Assembly: GCA_025751475.1 (NCBI GenBank)
Contig: JAOWLD010000001.1
Location: 372,001 to 436,000, forward strand
Source of the DNA: Rhodobacteraceae bacterium XHP0102
GTDB lineage: Bacteria > Pseudomonadota > Alphaproteobacteria > Rhodobacterales > Rhodobacteraceae
DNA: 64,000 bases
Direction: 5' to 3'
Shown here: positions 52,579 through 60,694 of the stretch, one piece after another
How the letters are laid out: each line of letters begins with the position of its first letter
Numbering within the stretch: the first letter of the stretch is position 1
Notes under the pieces: model-generated
Database searches by the model: none
Seen by the model: only the letters and a program-made list of their open reading frames with translations
What the model was told of the DNA's origin: nothing
Made by a program: the position numbers and the translations under genes

Positions 52579-53073
52579 ATGAAACACATGGGTTTTGGGG
52601 CGGTTGCCTTTGGAATTTGGCTGATAACCACCGCTCCTGTGGCTGCGCAAGACGCCAAATTGACCTTGGATATGTGTTTGTCTGACCGAATCTCAGGACG
52701 AATCGAGACGGAGGCGCAGTTGCTCGACTGTGTGGCGGAGGCTTTAGCGCCCTGTCAGGCAGAACCAGATGATATGCACGCGGTCGCCACTTTATGTTTC
52801 CGCAACAGTCGCAGCGCCTTTGATGCAGGGATCAGCGCGGCAATGACCCGCCTGCGCGCGGGGCAGGATAACGCGTTGATCACGCTTCTGAGCATCGAGA
52901 CGAAATACGATATGCTGAGTGGGCTTCTTCAATGCGATCGGATGGAGGAGTTGGCGCTGGCCTTGTCCAACATCGGGCCAGATGCCATTGCGCGCCAAAA
53001 GGCACAGTGCCAAGCCACAACATCTGCGCTGGTTTTGGCCCGTCTCACCCTACGCAGTGAGGGTGAGGAATGA
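52579..53073 (+). CDS. Small secreted hypothetical protein with six cysteines
   Basis: I do not recognise this 164-residue protein. It starts with a signal peptide, MKHMGFGAVAFGIWLITTAP, with cleavage likely at VAAQDA, so it should be periplasmic. The mature part is mostly helical by appearance and has six Cys residues (in DMCLSD, LLDCVA, APCQAE, TLCFRN, LQCDRM and KAQCQA), enough for three disulfides. It lies first in an operon with azlC, azlD and an SDR, with an ATGA overlap into azlC, and begins just after the operator pair. A Roseobacter-type conserved protein is likely. Confidence 0.75.
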   Translation: MKHMGFGAVAFGIWLITTAPVAAQDAKLTLDMCLSDRISGRIETEAQLLDCVAEALAPCQAEPDDMHAVATLCFRNSRSAFDAGISAAMTRLRAGQDNALITLLSIETKYDMLSGLLQCDRMEELALALSNIGPDAIARQKAQCQATTSALVLARLTLRSEGEE

Positions 53074-53795
53074 CGCAAATCCAAACTGCAGCGCGGGCCT
53101 TTTGGAAGGGCTATCTCGATTGCGCGCCTTTCATCCTAATTGTGGTGCCCTATTCGATGCTATTTGGCGTGGTTGCACGCGATGCAGGGTTGGATTTGTT
53201 GCAAACCATGACGATGACCGTTGTGGTGATTGCAGGGGCTTCGCAATTTACCGCCGTTGCGTTGTTGCAGGATCAAGCGCCTGTGTTCATCGCGCTTCTG
53301 GCGGCCTTAGTGGTCAATCTGCGCATGGCGATGTATTCGGCCGCGCTTGTGCCCTATGTCGGCCATGCCCGATTTTCCACCCGCGCTTTGATGGCCTATC
53401 TGATGGTGGATCAGGCCTTTGCCGTTGCGGTGCGCACCTATGAGGATCACCCCAATATGCCGCCTGCGCATCGGGTCGCGTATTATTTCGGCTGCATGGC
53501 GCTGATTTGCCCGTTCTGGTACGGCTGCACATTTTTGGGTGCGGTGATCGGTGAGGCGATCCCAGCTTCGCTCTCATTGGATTTCGCGGTGCCCGTATGC
53601 TTCATCGCCTTGACGGCTCCTTTGCTGCGCTCCGCTCCACATATTTTTGCGGCCTTTGTTGCGGCCTCGATGGCGTTGCTTTTCGCTTGGCTGCCTTGGT
53701 CTCTGGGCCTGATCGTTGCGGCCTTGTCGGGCCTTGTTGCGGGCGCGCAGGCGGAATTGCTCTTGCGCCGCCGAAAGGCGAGGGGGGCGGCATGA
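53070..53795 (+). CDS. azlC: AzlC family permease component
   Basis: This 241-residue membrane protein is the large part of a two-component AzlCD exporter, known for branched-chain amino acids in other bacteria. The signature FILIVVPYSMLFGVVARDAG at the start and VVIAGASQFTAVALLQDQAP are clear. ALVVNLRMAMYSAALVPYVG and YFGCMALICPFWYGCTFLGA follow. It overlaps azlD by ATGA. The actual cargo in this sugar-acid setting is unknown. Confidence 0.93.
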   Translation: MTQIQTAARAFWKGYLDCAPFILIVVPYSMLFGVVARDAGLDLLQTMTMTVVVIAGASQFTAVALLQDQAPVFIALLAALVVNLRMAMYSAALVPYVGHARFSTRALMAYLMVDQAFAVAVRTYEDHPNMPPAHRVAYYFGCMALICPFWYGCTFLGAVIGEAIPASLSLDFAVPVCFIALTAPLLRSAPHIFAAFVAASMALLFAWLPWSLGLIVAALSGLVAGAQAELLLRRRKARGAA

Positions 53796-54121
53796 TCGAT
53801 GCGGGTGATTTTTGGCTCCTGACCGCTCTCTTGGGGATCGGCACATTTTTGATCCGATTTTCTTTTTTGGGGATTTTTGGGGGACGCAGCCTGCCTGATT
53901 GGGCGCAGCTGCATTTGAAATATGTGGGTGTGTCGGTCTTCCCCGCCTTGGTCGCCCCCTTGGTGATGTGGCCAGAGGCAACAGGGGGGGCGATTGATCC
54001 TGTGCGGATCATCGCCGCGCTTGCGGCGTTTCTCATTGGTTTGCGCTTTGGCGTGATCTGGTCGATTTTTGCAGGGATGGGCACGCTTTACGCGCTGCAA
54101 TTCCTACTGCCTGGCCCGTGA
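53792..54121 (+). CDS. azlD: AzlD family small permease component
   Basis: This 109-residue partner of AzlC has about four hydrophobic helices, starting MIDAGDFWLLTALLGIGTFL. IRFSFLGIFGGRSLPDW, the YVGVSVFPALVAPLVMWPEA block and AALAAFLIGLRFGVIWSIFA follow. The start is fixed by the ATGA overlap with azlC; a longer frame exists only inside azlC. Together with azlC it probably forms an export pore. Confidence 0.9.
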   Translation: MIDAGDFWLLTALLGIGTFLIRFSFLGIFGGRSLPDWAQLHLKYVGVSVFPALVAPLVMWPEATGGAIDPVRIIAALAAFLIGLRFGVIWSIFAGMGTLYALQFLLPGP

Positions 54122-54168
54122 ATGGTATGGGGCCAATCAAGATAAACACAGAAGGAAAGGGAGAGGAC

Positions 54169-54933
54169 ATGGCACAAGGCGAAAATAAAATTGATCTCAG
54201 TGGTCTGAGCGCCGTGGTGACAGGCGGTGCACAGGGGATCGGATATGCCGTTGCCGCGCGTCTGTTGCGTTCGGGTGCAAGCGTGGCGCTGTGGGACATC
54301 GATGCAGCGCGCAACGAAACGGCGGTGAAGAGCCTCGCCTCGCTCGGTCCCGTGCGGGCTATGAGCTGTAATGTAACCGATTACGCTTCTGTTGAGGAGG
54401 CTGCCCGCGCGACCGAAGCCGCACTGGGGCGCATTGATATTCTCGTTAACAGTGCAGGCATTGCAGGGGCCAATATGTTGGTCGAAGACTATAGCAACGA
54501 AGAATTTCGCCGCGTGATCGAGATCAATTTGATCGGCACCTATTTCACAAACAAGGCCGTCATCTCGGGCATGAAGGCGCGCAATTTCGGGCGGATCGTG
54601 AATATTGCCTCGGTGGCGGGCAAGGAAGGCAATCCCAATGCCAGCGCCTATAGCGCATCCAAGGCGGGGGTGATTGGCTTTACCAAATCCTTGGGTAAGG
54701 AATGCGCAGGCCATGATATTGCGGTGAATTGCGTGACGCCCGCCGCGGCACGCACGGCGATTTTTGATCAGATGACGGAAGAGCACATCAATTATATGCT
54801 CTCAAAAATCCCGCGCAATCGCTTCCTCGAAGTGGATGAGGCCGCCGCCATGATCGCATGGCTTGTCAGCCGCGAAAACTCCTTCACCACCGCCTCGGTG
54901 TTTGACCTATCAGGGGGCCGCGCGACCTATTAA
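54169..54933 (+). CDS. SDR family oxidoreductase
   Basis: This 254-residue short-chain dehydrogenase carries LSAVVTGGAQGIGYAVAARL, DILVNSAGIAGANMLVEDYS, IVNIASVAGKEGNPNASAYS, and the Tyr/Lys pair in SAYSASKAGVIGFTKSLGKE. It ends TTASVFDLSGGRATY. I chose the ATG preceded by GGGAGAGGAC; a GTG and another ATG lie up to 51 nt upstream. It is the last gene after azlCD. The middle resembles dehydrogenases acting on sugars such as L-rhamnose or L-fucose derivatives, but specificity is not established. Confidence 0.88.
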   Translation: MAQGENKIDLSGLSAVVTGGAQGIGYAVAARLLRSGASVALWDIDAARNETAVKSLASLGPVRAMSCNVTDYASVEEAARATEAALGRIDILVNSAGIAGANMLVEDYSNEEFRRVIEINLIGTYFTNKAVISGMKARNFGRIVNIASVAGKEGNPNASAYSASKAGVIGFTKSLGKECAGHDIAVNCVTPAAARTAIFDQMTEEHINYMLSKIPRNRFLEVDEAAAMIAWLVSRENSFTTASVFDLSGGRATY

Positions 54934-54948
54934 ACGGCGCGCGCGCAT

Positions 54949-55839
54949 TTACCGAAACGCGCTTTTGGCGCCTGCGCTTTCTTGGGTTTTGAAGATTGAA
55001 CTGTTGTCGGGCGCAGGCGGCAAAGGCATACGCACGGGCACGGTCTCAAGGCGCGGCGTGAGGCAGGCTTTGCCCGTGATGATGCGCTCCTGCAAATCCT
55101 CCCAAAAGCGCCGCTGCCCCAATTCGTGGATATAGGAAGCCGCGCCAAGGATCGGCCATGCATCTGCCTTGGCGATTTCATAGAACAGAATATAACGCGG
55201 TCTATCGCTGACATTTGGGGCCGAGCCGTGCAGAATACGGGCGTGATGCACCGTCATGGATCCTGCTTTGCCCGTCAAAGTCACAATCTTGTCGCGCTCA
55301 AACAACGGATCATCAGGGTTGATCGCCCCTGCAAACACCCCGTTCATGCTGTGATCCAAAATTGGCCCTCGATGGGTTTCAGGGATCACCATCAACGGGC
55401 CATTGGCCGCGTCCACATCCTCAAGCATCAGGCCAAAGGCCAGAAGGTCATCATTGGTATGTGGGTAAAAAGCCCAATCTTGATGCCATTCCACCGCCGC
55501 CCCACCGCCTGGGGCCTTGGTGTTCAGCTTAGAGGTGATGATGGCCGTATCGGGGCCAAGCAGGCTTGCCAGCACCTCCGTCATGCGTGAATTGCGCAGC
55601 ACCTCCCAGAAATAGGGATGCTGCTTATGCGGGATTTTGATCCGCGTCAGGCGCGGGCTGTCTGGCCCGTGGCCCTTGTCGAGATCATAGACCGCGTTGC
55701 TTTCGCGCACATCGCGTGACGCCTCGATGAATTGCGCGGTCAGGCGGCGCAGTTCGTCCAATTGGGAGGGGCTGACCGCGTCCTCCACCATCAGGTATCC
55801 GTTCTTTTGGTATGACGCGATCTCGTCTTTGGACAGCAT
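54949..55839 (-). CDS. Phytanoyl-CoA dioxygenase (PhyH) family protein
   Basis: This Fe(II)/2-oxoglutarate oxygenase of 296 residues has the metal-binding HxD in VEWHQDWAFYPHTNDDLLA and the distal His with the 2-oxoglutarate Arg in MTVHHARILHGSAP and SDRPRYILFYEIA. The N-terminal YQKNGYLMVEDAVSPSQLDE is typical of PhyH proteins, which hydroxylate or demethylate many small substrates. It is the third gene of an SDR-HIBADH-PhyH unit whose promoter region holds a perfect TGGTATACCA operator. Its substrate is not evident, and an oxygenase is unexpected among sugar-acid genes. Confidence 0.9.
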   Translation of the reverse strand: MLSKDEIASYQKNGYLMVEDAVSPSQLDELRRLTAQFIEASRDVRESNAVYDLDKGHGPDSPRLTRIKIPHKQHPYFWEVLRNSRMTEVLASLLGPDTAIITSKLNTKAPGGGAAVEWHQDWAFYPHTNDDLLAFGLMLEDVDAANGPLMVIPETHRGPILDHSMNGVFAGAINPDDPLFERDKIVTLTGKAGSMTVHHARILHGSAPNVSDRPRYILFYEIAKADAWPILGAASYIHELGQRRFWEDLQERIITGKACLTPRLETVPVRMPLPPAPDNSSIFKTQESAGAKSAFR

Positions 55840-55865
55840 GATAAGCCCCCCTTTTGATGCAGGCG

Positions 55866-56789
55866 TTACTTTTTGCCTTTGGCCACTTCTGCGGCCAAAT
55901 CCATTCCGTTTAAGTTGCCAATGTGATCCGACAGCATCGGCACAAAATCCGCGCCTTTTCCGATGGCTTCGGCATGGGTGAAATAATGCCGCGCGGCGGA
56001 GGCCATAACGTTCATCACGCCTGCATCTGTGGCCATCGCATTCACATAGCGGATGTCCTTGGACAGGTTTGCAATCGAGAATTTATGTGCATTCTCATCC
56101 CTGTCGCAGACATATTGCATAAACGTCCCAAAAAAGCCTGAGCCAAGGCGACTGGGCGCGATGACTTCGCGAAACGCATGAGGCGAGATGCCAACAGCCG
56201 CGCCCAAAACGGTCGCCTCCGAATAGAGTGCGGCGTAGGATGCGCCCAAGAAATTCATCAAAAGCTTCATCTTGTGGCCTGTGCCGACCTCACCGATGCG
56301 GGTGATTGTGCCTGCCCAGCAATCAATAACGGGATGCACCTGATCAAATAACGCGGCATCACAGCCCACCATGGCATCCAGCATCCCTTCCTCGGCCTCT
56401 TTGGGTGTGCGGCCCAAGGGGGCATCGACCATATGCGCGCCGACCTCGGCCAATTTTGCCGCCATGGCCATAGTCGAGGTCGGATCAGCGGTGGTTGTGT
56501 CGATCACGATCAAACCTTTGCGCGCACCTGCGATGATGCCGTTTTCGCCTGTGATGATCGCTTCGACCTGAGGCGAATTGGACAGGCACAAATGGATGAT
56601 GTCGCATTTTTCGGCCATGTCGCGGGGCGATGCCGCCTCTTGCGCGCCCATCCCCACCAAGCTTTCAACAGGGGCACGATTGCGATTGCCCAAAATCCAA
56701 AGATCATAGCCGCCTTTGAGGATGTTTTTGGCCATCCCATGGCCCATGAAACCAACGCCAATAAAGCCGATAACGGGTTTCTGTGTCAT
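55866..56789 (-). CDS. NAD(P)-dependent oxidoreductase, 3-hydroxyisobutyrate dehydrogenase family
   Basis: This beta-hydroxyacid dehydrogenase of 307 residues has the cofactor motif IGFIGVGFMGHGMAKNILKG. The substrate-binding part is VIDTTTADPTSTMAMAAKL with DAPLGRTPKEAEEG. The catalytic Lys lies in VGTGHKMKLLMNFLGASYAA. Relatives act on tartronate semialdehyde, L-threonate, 3-hydroxyisobutyrate or sulfolactaldehyde-type compounds. It lies between the SDR and PhyH genes, with gaps of 21 and 26 nt, so the three are probably one transcript. Confidence 0.9.
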   Translation of the reverse strand: MTQKPVIGFIGVGFMGHGMAKNILKGGYDLWILGNRNRAPVESLVGMGAQEAASPRDMAEKCDIIHLCLSNSPQVEAIITGENGIIAGARKGLIVIDTTTADPTSTMAMAAKLAEVGAHMVDAPLGRTPKEAEEGMLDAMVGCDAALFDQVHPVIDCWAGTITRIGEVGTGHKMKLLMNFLGASYAALYSEATVLGAAVGISPHAFREVIAPSRLGSGFFGTFMQYVCDRDENAHKFSIANLSKDIRYVNAMATDAGVMNVMASAARHYFTHAEAIGKGADFVPMLSDHIGNLNGMDLAAEVAKGKK

Positions 56790-56810
56790 GATCTTTTCTC
56801 CCTTTTTTTT

Positions 56811-57572
56811 CTAAAGACTGGCCGTAATGCCGCCATCCACAAACAGCGTATGGCCATTGACGAAACTGGACGCATCAGAGGCCAGAAACACGCAGGCCCC
56901 CACAAGTTCTTTGACTTCCCCCCAGCGGCCAGCGGGGGTGCGCTTTTCAAGCCATGCTGAAAATTCGGGGTCAGCCACAAGGGCCGCGTTGAGCGGTGTG
57001 TTGAAATAGCCAGGTGCGATGGCGTTGCAATTCAGCCCGTATTTCGCCCAATCGGTCGCCATGCCCTTCGTCAGGTTTGCAACCGCTCCCTTAGATGCCG
57101 TGTAGGGCGCAATCGAGGGGCGGGCGAGGGCGGTTTGCACACTGGCAATGTTAATGATGCGGCCTTTGCCGCGTGCGATCATGTGGCGCGCGACCGCTTG
57201 GGCCACGTAAAACACAGAATTTACATTGGTGCGCATGAGCCTGTCGAAATCATCGGCGGGGAAATCTTCGAGCGGCGCGCGATGCTGCATTCCCGCATTG
57301 TTGACCAAGATATCAATCGCGCCGTGCTCCGCCTCGAAACCATCAATGGCGGCGCGCGTGGCGGTGGCTTCGGTCACATCGAAGGGCAGGGTTTGCACGG
57401 TCGCGCCGTTGGCGCGCAGCGCGTCTGCGGCCTCTGCAAGCCGATCCGCGTTACGGGCATTGAGGACAAGTGCGGCGCCCGCTTCGGCCAGGCCTTGGGC
57501 CAAGGCAAATCCGATCCCTTGGGACGACCCCGTGATCAGGGCGCGCCGCCCCTTGAGGTGAAACAGTTCCAT
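56811..57572 (-). CDS. SDR family oxidoreductase, gluconate 5-dehydrogenase-like
   Basis: This 253-residue SDR begins MELFHLKGRRALITGSSQGI and continues FALAQGLAEAGAALVLNARN. It contains NNAGMQHRAPLEDFPADDFD, the Ser in IINIASVQTALARPSIAPYT and the YTASKGAVANLTKGMATDWA site. GYFNTPLNAALVADPEFSAW and the C-terminal FVNGHTLFVDGGITASL follow. This is very close to the 5-keto-D-gluconate reductase (IdnO/Gno) pattern. I chose the ATG behind GGAGGATTT. Its divergent neighbour is an L-idonate dehydrogenase-like gene, as expected for an idonate-to-gluconate pathway, with an operator between them. Confidence 0.88.
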   Translation of the reverse strand: MELFHLKGRRALITGSSQGIGFALAQGLAEAGAALVLNARNADRLAEAADALRANGATVQTLPFDVTEATATRAAIDGFEAEHGAIDILVNNAGMQHRAPLEDFPADDFDRLMRTNVNSVFYVAQAVARHMIARGKGRIINIASVQTALARPSIAPYTASKGAVANLTKGMATDWAKYGLNCNAIAPGYFNTPLNAALVADPEFSAWLEKRTPAGRWGEVKELVGACVFLASDASSFVNGHTLFVDGGITASL

Positions 57573-57673
57573 AAATCCTCCGCCTGTTCTGGGCGAATGC
57601 AGTTCGTGCATTTCTGGCGGGGCTGCGCCCGTCCTGCCCTTGACAATTCCCGCTGATCCCGCGTTCTATGCGC

Positions 57674-57689
57674 AAATGGTATACCATTT
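57674..57689. promoter_or_regulatory. Operator palindrome 5 (TGGTATACCA family)
   Basis: AAATGGTATACCATTT is a perfect 16 bp palindrome in the divergent region between the gluconate-5-dehydrogenase-like and idonate-dehydrogenase-like genes. It is 49 bp before the latter's start, so one bound protein could control both directions. Confidence 0.78.
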
Positions 57690-57738
57690 TTGACGCGGCG
57701 CAAGGGGCTGCCTCAGACGCGTATCGGGAGAGGGTATT

Positions 57739-58779
57739 TTGACAAAAGCGCTTTACGTGGACGGGCCAAGCAATTTGCGGATCGGTGAATGCGACACCCC
57801 ATCTTTGGCCGCAGGTGAGCTTCGTGTGGCGCTCAGACGTGGCGGCATTTGTGGGTCGGATTTGCACTATTTCAACCATGGCGGCTTTGGGGCAGTGCGA
57901 CTGCGGGAGCCGATGATTTTGGGCCACGAGGTCGCGGGCGAGGTGGGCGAGGTCGGCCCTGATGTGGTGGGGTTTCGCGCTGGTGATTTGGTCGCGCTGT
58001 CGCCCTCGCGGCCCTGTTTTGACTGTGTGGAATGCAAGCGTGGCCTGCACAATCATTGCCTGAATATGCGCTTTTATGGTTCGGCCATGCCCTTCCCGCA
58101 TATTCAAGGGGCGTTTCGGCAGGAGATCATCGCCCGCGCAGAAAATTGCGTGAAGGCAGACGGGCTTTCCGCCGCAGAAGCCGCCATGGCCGAGCCACTG
58201 TCGGTCGCGCTTCATGCTGTGCGCCGCGCGGGTGAAATGGTCGGGCGGCGGGTTTTGGTGACGGGCTGTGGTCCAATTGGGGTTTTGGCCATTATGGCCG
58301 CGCGCCGTGCGGGTGCAGGCGAGATCATTGCCACGGATATCAGCGAAACGATGCTTGGATACGCAAGCAGGGCGGGGGCGGATGTTTGCCTGAACACCGC
58401 CCATGATGCGGAGGCGCTGACCCCCTATGCGACAGGTAAAGGCACAGTGGATGTGCTATTTGAATGTTCGGGCGCGCAAGCCGCGCTGAACACGGCCATA
58501 CCCACCATCCGTCCCCAAGGCCGTCTGATCCAGTTGGGGATGTCGGGTGATATGCTGATCCCCATGATGCAGATCACGGCGCGGGAATTGCAGTTGATGG
58601 GTTCATTTCGCTTTCACGAAGAATTCGCCATGGCGGTTCGCATGATGCAAAATGGGCTGATCGACACGCGGCCCCTGATCACACACAGCTTTGCTTGGAC
58701 TGAATTTGAGGCGGCCTTTGCCATGGCCAATGACCGCACACAAGCGATGAAAGTGCAATTGGAGTTTGGCCCGTGCTGA
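57739..58779 (+). CDS. idnD: Zinc-dependent alcohol dehydrogenase, L-idonate 5-dehydrogenase-like
   Basis: This medium-chain dehydrogenase of 346 residues would oxidise L-idonate to 5-keto-D-gluconate. The catalytic zinc site is in RGGICGSDLHYFNHGGFGAV and MILGHEVAGEV. The four structural zinc cysteines are in SRPCFDCVECKRGLHNHC. The cofactor site is VLVTGCGPIGVLAIMAARRA. The YFNHGGFGAVRLREPMILGH region is typical of idonate dehydrogenases. Translation starts at TTG, supported by GGGAGAGGG 5 nt before it; I see no ATG nearby. It overlaps the following lysE-type gene by 7 nt. Confidence 0.87.
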   Translation: MTKALYVDGPSNLRIGECDTPSLAAGELRVALRRGGICGSDLHYFNHGGFGAVRLREPMILGHEVAGEVGEVGPDVVGFRAGDLVALSPSRPCFDCVECKRGLHNHCLNMRFYGSAMPFPHIQGAFRQEIIARAENCVKADGLSAAEAAMAEPLSVALHAVRRAGEMVGRRVLVTGCGPIGVLAIMAARRAGAGEIIATDISETMLGYASRAGADVCLNTAHDAEALTPYATGKGTVDVLFECSGAQAALNTAIPTIRPQGRLIQLGMSGDMLIPMMQITARELQLMGSFRFHEEFAMAVRMMQNGLIDTRPLITHSFAWTEFEAAFAMANDRTQAMKVQLEFGPC

Positions 58780-59375
58780 CCTTCGCGCTTGCGGTGATTT
58801 TGCTGATTATCACCCCTGGACCTGGGGTTTTAAGCACTGCAGGCTTTGGCGCAGCTTACGGGTTTCGTCCCTCCCTGCGCTATGTCTTGGGGTTGTTTAT
58901 CGGCACGAATTTGGTTCTTTTGGCCGTGGTTTCAGGTCTTGCCGCCGTGGTGCTCTCCGTGCCGTGGTTGCGGCTCGTGCTGATGGGCGCATCGGTGGCT
59001 TATTTGCTGTACCTTGCGGCAAAAATCGCCTTTGCAGGCGCAAAGATTGCCTTCATGGAAGCGGCGGCTCCACCCGGCGTTTTGGGCGGAATTCTGCTTC
59101 AGGCGATCAACCCCAAGGCCTATGCGGTCAACACGTCACTGATGACGGGATTTGGGTTTGCACCTGACAACCTGGGCTTTGAAATCGTGGCAAAAATCCT
59201 AATCATCACGGCGATTTGGGTTCCGATTCATCTGGCATGGCTCTGGGCAGGGGTGGCCTTGCACCGTTTGGATTTGGCGGCAAACACACAGCGTGTGATC
59301 AATATGTTTATGGCCTTGGCAATGTTAGGTGTGGTGGCCCTTGCGCTTTGGTCCAGTATGGGGGGGCAGGGATGA
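58773..59375 (+). CDS. LysE family exporter
   Basis: This 200-residue inner-membrane protein has about six helices. LAVILLIITPGPGVLSTAGF contains the family's TPGP motif. VLGLFIGTNLVLLAVVSGLA and GGILLQAINPKAYAVNTSLM, with the NPK block, follow. LysE/RhtB proteins export amino acids and related metabolites. Translation starts at GTG inside the end of the dehydrogenase gene, and its own TGA overlaps the next ATG, so it is translated as part of the idonate-type operon. Its role there may be overflow export. Confidence 0.9.
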   Translation: MLTFALAVILLIITPGPGVLSTAGFGAAYGFRPSLRYVLGLFIGTNLVLLAVVSGLAAVVLSVPWLRLVLMGASVAYLLYLAAKIAFAGAKIAFMEAAAPPGVLGGILLQAINPKAYAVNTSLMTGFGFAPDNLGFEIVAKILIITAIWVPIHLAWLWAGVALHRLDLAANTQRVINMFMALAMLGVVALALWSSMGGQG

Positions 59376-60562
59376 AGATCACCAAATTGGAAACCATCCG
59401 TGTGGCCGAGCGCCCCAATTTATTATGGGTCAAAGTGCATACGGATGAGGGTGTCACGGGGCTTGGTGAGACATTTTTTGGGGCAGGCGCGGTTGAGGCC
59501 TATATCCATGACACGCTGGCCCCTTTGGTCCTTGGTGAAGACCCGCTGCGCGTTGAATATCTTGCGCGGAAATTGGAGGGCTATCTGGGGTGGCGCTCAA
59601 CAGGGGCGGAGGCGCGCGGCAATTCGGCCTTTGATATTGCGCTTTGGGACTTGTGGGGGAAGGCCACGGGCCAACCCGTGGCGCAGCTTTTGGGCGGCTT
59701 CACCCGCGACAGTATCCGCACTTACAACACCTGCGCGGGCAATGACTACATCAAGAAAGACGCGGGGCAGAACACGCGTAATTTTGGTCTGGGTGCGGGG
59801 GATCAATATGATGATCTGAATGCCTTTTTGCATCGCGCCGATGACTTGGCCCATTCCCTTCTGGAGGAGGGAATTACCGCGATGAAAATATGGCCCTTCG
59901 ATGCGGCAGCAGAAGCCAATGAGGGCGCGCATATTTCTGCGGCGGAATTGAAAGCGGCGTTGGTGCCGTTTGAGAAAATCCGCAGCGCGGTGGGCGATCA
60001 GATGGATATTATGGTTGAGTTTCACTCGTTGTGGCAATTGACACCTGCGATCCGCATCGCGCAGGCGCTGCAGCCTTATCAAACCTACTGGCATGAGGAC
60101 CCGATCCGCATGGATAATTTTGCGGCCCTCGCGCGCTATGCCAAAGAAAGCCCCGCACCTGTATGTGCGTCTGAGACGCTCAATGGGATTGGTGCCTTTC
60201 GTGACCTCTTGGCCGCGCAGGCGGCGGGGATTGTGATGTTGGATTTGTCATGGTGTGGCGGACTGACCGCCGCGCGCAAAATCGCCGCGATGGCGGAGGC
60301 GGAAAAACTGCCCGTGGCCCCCCATGATTGCACGGGGCCTGTGGTCTTGGCCGCTTCTACGCATCTGTCGCTTTCGGCCCCCAATGCCCTGATCCAAGAA
60401 AGCGTGCGCGCCTTTTACAAGGGGTGGTATGCCGAGATCGTCACGGGCCTGCCTGAGGTCAAGGACGGTCACATTTCGGTCAGCCGCGCGGCGGGTTTGG
60501 GGATGGACCTGATCCCCGATTTGGATCGCGCTTTCACAACGGCGCGCCGTGTGTCGCAATGA
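59372..60562 (+). CDS. Mandelate racemase/muconate lactonizing enzyme family (enolase superfamily) dehydratase
   Basis: This probable acid-sugar dehydratase of 396 residues carries MKITKLETIRVAERPNLLWV and EGVTGLGETFFGAGAVEAYI in the capping domain. The barrel holds ITAMKIWPFDAAA with the active-site Lys position. Metal ligands lie in MVEFHSLW, YWHEDPIRMDN and CASETLNGIG, and the general acid/base His in PVAPHDCTGPVVLAAS. The first metal-ligand region reads VEFH where many dehydratases have VDxH or VDxN. The start is fixed by ATGA overlap with the exporter gene. The product would be a 2-keto-3-deoxy acid for the downstream enzymes. Confidence 0.9.
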   Translation: MKITKLETIRVAERPNLLWVKVHTDEGVTGLGETFFGAGAVEAYIHDTLAPLVLGEDPLRVEYLARKLEGYLGWRSTGAEARGNSAFDIALWDLWGKATGQPVAQLLGGFTRDSIRTYNTCAGNDYIKKDAGQNTRNFGLGAGDQYDDLNAFLHRADDLAHSLLEEGITAMKIWPFDAAAEANEGAHISAAELKAALVPFEKIRSAVGDQMDIMVEFHSLWQLTPAIRIAQALQPYQTYWHEDPIRMDNFAALARYAKESPAPVCASETLNGIGAFRDLLAAQAAGIVMLDLSWCGGLTAARKIAAMAEAEKLPVAPHDCTGPVVLAASTHLSLSAPNALIQESVRAFYKGWYAEIVTGLPEVKDGHISVSRAAGLGMDLIPDLDRAFTTARRVSQ

Positions 60563-60694
60563 GGGAAAACTTGGACGATCATTCACGGTCAATCGCGGTA
60601 TGCGCCCTTCTGCGGGCCGTCAATGCCGTGGTTCATCCGCGCAACTTCCACAATCCAATCCAGATCTGTCCATCACGATAAGAAAGGGCAAAGC

